From contig NC_134152.1 in the NCBI RefSeq assembly GCF_033958435.1, positions 10,216,001 to 10,280,000 of the forward strand: 64,000 nt of DNA, written 5' to 3'. The notes under the pieces were generated by a model, which worked only from the letters and a program-made list of their open reading frames with translations, made no database searches and was not told where the DNA came from. Position numbers and translations under genes: made by a program. Below, piece by piece: positions 59,190-64,000 of the stretch (position 1 is its first letter; the number at the start of each line of letters is the position of its first letter). This DNA is from Carettochelys insculpta. Its lineage: Eukaryota; Chordata; Testudines; Carettochelyidae.

Positions 59190-59245
59190 TCTCCTATTGG
59201 CCAGGAACACCGTGCCACAGCCTCTGGGAGCTGTGAGTGCCCTGC
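59190..59245. repeat. hAT element fragment
   Basis: CCTATTGGCCAGGAACACCG, TGCCACAGCCTCTGGGAGCT resembles the subterminal block of the hAT element at 6125-7466. Only a short piece remains. Confidence 0.45.
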
Positions 59246-60930
59246 TTGCAGAACTCAGGCGAATAAAGAATTTGTGTGCTCATCAGATGCTAACCCCGGC
59301 ACACTGCTTCTAGCTCTCAGGATGCTTATCGTCTGCCCCTGCTTTACAGTCATGTGTAAATAAGTGTGGTTACTGCCTTGACTAACTCCTCTGGTTCATT
59401 TTTTAAAATGCCACAAGATTGTGTGTTCAGGGTAAGTAGGGAAAGATCATATCATTTCATAATCTCTGAGAAACCCTTGTCACAAGCATAGATTCGAATT
59501 ATGCCATTTTCTCTTCTGCATAGCTCAGCCCTTGTCAAAAGAATGAGACATCAGCCTTGTGATGGTCCATTTATTTTGGGAATAGTGATGTCCTGAACTG
59601 ATTAGAAAGGCATGGATGCTATCTGCCACTCACTAGACACTACAAGGTAACGTATTTCCTGACCTGCAGTTTATAACCCAGAGAATTTGCTGTCTTCTGT
59701 AGCACAAGTGAGAAAAACCACTGGAGCAGACAACTAGCTGATGAAATTATCTGAATGATTAAGAAGCGGGAAAATGTGTAAATCATAGACCCAGTTCTCC
59801 ACTGGTGTGGTCATGTGCAGAGCTCCACTGTTCTGATTCAGTGGCATTAACAGTCCCTTGGCAGAGGTGTAAATGCCCACACAAGTTGTAAACCCACGGT
59901 AAAGCAATTCCTCTGAGCCTGAGCCTGCCTCTTTCTGTAATTAGGAGCAAAACTTCCAAAAATGGCAATGTGTTTGTGAGAAGCCTCCACCTAAGAGAGG
60001 CTAAGGAAAGAAAATACTGGCCTTCTTATTCCTTATTTTTGGAGGCTTTTAGAATAATATTAACAGAGATATTGATAGATTTCCTATGTGGTGGGCATAG
60101 GGTAAGCTGTAGTCTCCTCTGTAGAACTGGTCATTCATTAAATGTTTATTATCATTAATTTGAATTCCAGCAGCTCATTGGAACTCTGGCTATTAACCAG
60201 GACTCCTTTGTGGTAGGTCTGGTAAAAGCAAAGAACAAAACAGTCGCTGTTCCACAGACCTTGCAAATAAAGAAATATCTTTTTGCTATTTCATTTCATT
60301 TCAAATTATTCTTGTAATTGATTTATGGTTTCTTTCCTATGTCTTCTATTATTCTTAATATTTCATACCTTGCAAATATCCAAAGAAAAATGATCTTCTT
60401 GGATTTGCACAGCTGTCTTATCCAAGCGTCTAGATTATTATTGGGTGGTCTTTGGTTATTTCAAATCCAAATTCCATCTCTGATATTAATGGACATTCAA
60501 TATACGGGAAGAGTGCTAAGGTCCCACAGGGATATTTTTTTATGGTTTCTTTGAAAATTTGTCAAATGTTTTAAACTAGCCCAGTCCCCGGGATACATGT
60601 AAATTTAAATTTCAATCAGCAATATCAGACACTGAGATCTCTGATAGATTATGTAATAATTGTGTCAAGGTTCTATCTGTCTGAAAACCAAGGTAAAATC
60701 CAATAATAAAAGAGAAATATCAATAGAATGAATTACAAAAAAAAATGAATAGAAGCTAGAACTTGGAAGGGGTTGATTTTCATGTGCACTATTTTCAGCT
60801 GATTCCCATTACAAAGGAAGTTTTTTGACCTGCTAGCAAACTGGGTGATAACACAAATAGCGCTTGAGAGTTCATTTCAAAGGCCCTGATCCTGATATCT
60901 GATTTGCTTGTGTTTACCTTCACGCTGAAT
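59246..60930. other. Unique AT-rich DNA, no gene seen
   Basis: No coding sequence recognised. An old GTGGCATTAACAG / CACTGGTGTGG type motif lies near 59800-59880. Confidence 0.55.
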
Positions 60931-61373
60931 TTTTGCCTGCACTACGACATAAATTTGATTTTTAATCAATTCAATTGTTAAGCTCGATTTTATGAATTCA
61001 AATTAAGTGTTTACAAAGCTTCTTGAAATTTGACCCACATTTTTTCTGCATCTTGACTCCACATCCCCATTGCCCCATGCAAGTTCGACAATGTGAGCAC
61101 TGCGGTGTGGGTACCTAGCTCACAGTGCCTTAGCTCTGATTGCTTGTGGGTGTTTCATGTTTGAATCCCAGCATTCCAGGTAGTGTCCCAGAAGTCACAG
61201 CCCTCCCACAGCTGCCTGGCTGCATTTTTTTGTGCTCCCCTGCACACCATGAAATTATACCGAGCTCAAAGGGATTATTGTATTTAGTGGGGAGGAGAGG
61301 TTTAAATTGCAGGGAAAGGAAATTTTCTCAAGGGTACTTGAACAGCCTTTTGCAGTGGCCCCTGGGGGCTGGA

Positions 61374-61712
61374 TCAGCAGGCTAGCCACATCCTCCCTCC
61401 CTGCACGCAGGGACCACAATAATGGGAAGTGGGCGACCTCTCCTCAGGGGACTCTGGCCAGCAGGTATCAGCTGCTGCACTGCTGGGTTGGGACTGCCTC
61501 TGCAGCTGCAGCAGGGAGCGCAGGACCTCCATTTGCTCTGTAACTGCTTTATGAGCTTTGCGTGGCCTCACTCTGCTTTGCCACTTGCTGCTGATGGAGG
61601 TAAAGCATTCTCTACTAAACTCTACTTGACTGTGACGCCACTCAGATGTAGTATGATGCCACTGAGCAGCGTCCATTGTCAGCTTGGTGTGCTCTGCCTC
61701 AGTCTTTTTCAT
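61374..61712 (-). pseudogene. C-terminal part of Harbinger Myb-like protein
   Basis: On minus the open frame reads TKLTMDAAQWHHTTSEWRHS, ECFTSISSKWQSRVRPRKAH, EQMEVLRSLLQLQRQSQPSS and CWPESPEERSPTSHYCGPCV. The pattern of a W-rich coiled coil with EQxEMLxxLxxLQRQ followed by a P/S-rich tail is what I expect for the C-terminal region of the Myb/SANT-like protein of turtle Harbinger elements. The Myb domain itself is not seen upstream (towards 62 kb), where the minisatellite lies. Identification rests on my memory of the family pattern. Confidence 0.55.
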
Positions 61713-62251
61713 ATGCTGCAGGATAAGATCTTGTTTGTGTTTCTTTCATCTACGGTTTTTCTCTGCTACGCTGGGCATTGGCTCTGCAAAATGAAGTTCA
61801 AAATTAAGATACAAGTCATATAATGTGCTTTGAAGTGCAAAGAATCGGTCTCTGTGTCTACTAGCAGTGAAAGTTTGCTTTCTGAAGGACACTTCTGGCT
61901 TATTAAGGATAGGACAGTCAGAGTGCATTTCACAATACATCACTTGCCATCACTTCTCCAACGCATTTATTTGTTGACATGGTAAGCTATAAGCAATTGT
62001 CTGCTTTTCGGGGTAAAGTGAGGTCTGCAAAGCATAGGAAGCCACCAGGTGTCCTGTGTCAGGGAAAAAAAAAATTCACCCTTCCTGGAGCAATTCTCTC
62101 CAATGATCAAGCTGCGTGCTGGGGATGGTGGGAAAGGGTTCGATGACAGCCGCATGGACAGCTGCATGGGGGAGGGGGTCGATGTACAATGAAAGAAATT
62201 TAAAATAAATAAATAAATAATCCAAAGAGAGGCTGAATGTAAATGGATATG

Positions 62252-62545
62252 GGAGGGGAAATTCCCAGCTGAGCCCTGCAGCCACTGGGCATGGGAGAGT
62301 CCTGAAAAATGAAAACAAATGCTGCTTGGAAAAGAACAGGGGAAAGGAAACTCCCAGCAGAGCACAGCAGCTGCATAGTGCCGGGTAGTCCTGTAAAATG
62401 AAAAGAAAGGCTGCGGGAAAGGGACATGGGAGGGGAAATGCCTAGCAGAGCCCGGCAACAGTGGGGGTGTGTGATAGTCCTGAGAAATGAAAAGAAATGC
62501 TGGTTAGAAATGAAGATGTGGGGGAAGCCCTGCTGAGCCTGCAAA
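62252..62545. repeat. Minisatellite, about 89-bp units
   Basis: GGGGAAATTCCCAGC(T/A)GAGC, a variable GC-rich bit, GTCCTGAAAAATGAAAA(C/G)AA and ATGCTG.TTGGAAA recur at about 62252, 62339 and 62429, with a fourth partial unit to 62545. The long minus-strand open frames across it come from unit length near a multiple of three and are not a gene. Confidence 0.8.
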
Positions 62546-62999
62546 CCACATTAAAGGGTAGAGAATAGACCATGGGGTGGGGTGCACCCACCATCTGCTG
62601 CAGGCAAATGTAAAAGGGCAGGAAGCATGTTAAAAAAATGCAAATTCCTCTGCTTCTGCAGGTTGCCAAAGAAGACATCACCCTCCTAAAACTAACAGAT
62701 ATGGAGAAAAAACGGCTACTGCTGCTGTGTGACAAAAAGCCTGGAAAATTAGCTAAAATGCTGTGTGGTGCCGATACCATATCGCTATGAGGTTGCCTGG
62801 TGTGGCGAGGTGTGCTACTGTGGAAGCCACAGCAAGTCAGGACTGCCCAAGAACCTCGTGAAAAAAAAAACCACAGGAGTGCCTGCATGAGGCCTTTGAG
62901 GATATCTCCAAAAATGGGAAGCACTCCATCCCAAGAAACATTAACATGCTGTTCTGAGGGGCACAGAACCACAGCGAGCAAACCTCTATCCCTACACAG

Positions 63000-64000
63000 T
63001 AGTAGGCATCCTTCACTCTGCATAGACTATGGATCGCGCCCTTTAAGTTTAAAATTGAGGACTTCATTTACAGCATCTATTGTGAGTATAAAGACCCACA
63101 CGAGAGTGACAGTCCTTGCTGCATCTCTTGCAGATGTAGTGGGTGTCTGGCAAGTCCTTATTGTGATTTCTGTGTGCTCGCTTCTCCTCTGCTAGCTGTC
63201 TGATCTTCAACTCACCCTTCTGAAGGCCTTGTGTAACCCCTGCCTCCATCTGCTGCGGTCGTCTGCTAGATCTTCCCAGTTGTCTAGCTCGATGTCTACC
63301 TCTCTGAGGTCTCTCTTGCAGACATCTTTGTACTGCTAGTGGGGGCATCTGGGAGGTCTTTTGCTAGAGGCTAGCTCACCATACAAGATATCTTTTGGAA
63401 TCCTTACATCGTTCATCCTGTGGACGTGGCCAAGCCAGCGGAGTCGACGCTGCCTGAGGAGGGTGTGCATGGTTGGGATTCCAGCTTGCTCGAGGACGGC
63501 AGTGTTGGTCACTCTGTCCTTCCATGATATTCCAAGGATGCGCCTGAGGCAGCACAAGTGGAAGACGTTCAGACTCTTTTCCTGGCGGGCATACAGGGTC
63601 GACGTTTCGCTGCCATAAAGGAGGGTGCTGAGGATGCAGGCTCTGTAGGCTTGCATTTTGGTGTGAGCGTACAGCTTGTTGTTATTCTACACTCTCTTGC
63701 TGAGTCTGGACAGAGTTGTGGCTGCTTTTCCGATCCTCCTATTTAGCTCAGTGTCCAACGACAGGGTGTCAGTGACGGTGGACCCGAGGTAAACGAACTC
63801 GTGGACTACCTTGAACGTATAGTTGTCAATGCTGATTGATGGGGATTCAGCAACATCCTGACCAAGTACGTTCGTCTTCTTTAGGCTGATGGTAAGCCCA
63901 AAGTCCTTGCACGCTTTGGAGAACCGATCCAGCAGTTTTTGAAGCTGGTCTTCTGTGTGAGACACTACAGCAGCATCCTCTGCGAACGGCATGTCTCTGA
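63000..64000 (-). mobile_element. Non-LTR retrotransposon 3' part, not CR1
   Basis: Minus-strand LINE running in from beyond the window and ending near 63000. Its 3' UTR includes GACTATGGATCGCG (plus) and ends GATGCCTACTACTGTG on minus. It encodes the RT C-terminal half and a C-terminal zinc-finger-like region (next entry). The clade is uncertain; the WLGHVHRM and C..C....C.SR.GL..H motifs separate it from CR1. Confidence 0.85.
63064..64000 (-). pseudogene. LINE reverse transcriptase, C-terminal half, broken
   Basis: Reading on minus from the window edge: MPFAEDAAVVSHTEDQLQKL (the F-A-D-D catalytic box, here FAED), FGLTISLKKTNVLGQDV, FVYLGSTVTDTLSLDTELNR, RLSKRV, then an in-frame TAG at 63687-63689, NNNKLYAHTKMQAYRACILS, TLLYGSETSTLY, LRRILGISWKDRVTNT, RRLRWLGHVHRMNDVRIPKD, another TAG at 63336-63338, QYKDVCKRDLREVDIEL, a frameshift near 63225, and finally CKRCSKDCHSRVGLYTHNRC, a C-x2-C...H-x-C type finger, ending at 63064. 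So only two stops and one frameshift in about 310 codons. The Asp-to-Glu change in the catalytic box may also matter. Confidence 0.88.

Larger units (their letters stand above)
60934..63007 (-). mobile_element. Harbinger remnant (copy D), part
   Basis: The left border near 60934 (CCTGCACTACGACATAAATT) resembles a terminus of the subfamily of copy A, where the far end reads CATACACTACAAATTAGGTT. The interior has the C-terminal part of the Myb-like protein on minus (61374-61712) and a minisatellite. The segment 62640-63000 is likely still within the element but its content is not recognised. A second LINE joins at about 63000, so the far end is outside the window or lost. Confidence 0.55.

Noticed and set aside
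62442..63023. 193-residue minus-strand open frame
   Set aside because: It overlaps the minisatellite and an unrecognised transposon segment; composition is biased and no domain is visible.

Overview
The window looks like vertebrate nuclear DNA from a non-coding, repeat-dense region (intergenic or intronic). The likeliest source is a turtle. The reasons are CR1 LINEs of the sauropsid type, tRNA-derived SINEs with a CR1-like 3' tail of the kind known from cryptodire turtles, MIR/CORE-SINE remnants, and very many PIF/Harbinger-type DNA elements whose ends read GG..GTCTACAC. The species cannot be fixed from this sequence alone. I found no convincing host protein exon, tRNA gene, rRNA gene, CRISPR array or operon. 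Every protein similarity I recognise belongs to a transposable element, and most long open frames are shadows of palindromic repeats.

Layout. 1-1847: decayed Harbinger transposase, minus strand, split by a foldback MITE. 1.8-13.3 kb: mostly unique AT-rich DNA with an old hAT element (6125-7466), an LTR-like piece, a MIR, a tRNA-SINE and a CR1 tail. 13.3-24 kb: dense nest. It holds a two-gene Harbinger copy (15073-19804) with a CR1 and a perfect palindromic MITE inside it, then more MITEs and a decayed CR1 carrying a MITE and a Tigger-like insert. 24-36 kb: unique DNA with scattered MITEs. 36-41 kb: rearranged MITEs, a hAT MITE and a CR1 split by a 716-bp Harbinger derivative. 41113-45337: the best preserved Harbinger, with a trihelix/Myb-like gene on plus converging on a transposase gene on minus. 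46-54.6 kb: MITEs, MIR, a hAT MITE with a clean 8-bp target duplication, and unique DNA. About 54.6-59.1 kb: a nearly full-length but inactivated CR1 with ORF1 and ORF2. 60.9-63.0 kb: another Harbinger remnant. 63.0-64.0 kb: 3' part of a second type of non-LTR retrotransposon, minus strand, running off the window.

How the parts work together. The Harbinger copies supply a DDE transposase (HARBI1-like) and a Myb/SANT-like DNA-binding partner. The many short GTCTACAC-ended elements without genes are best explained as non-autonomous passengers of that machinery. CR1 supplies the retrotransposition machinery that the tRNA-SINEs with CR1-like tails probably borrow. The most notable signal is the density and variety of this Harbinger/MITE system. 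It includes three palindromic copies of exactly 436 bp, a 716-bp derivative that shares internal promoter-like sequence with the 4.2-kb element, and 3-bp target duplications that are not restricted to the usual TWA.
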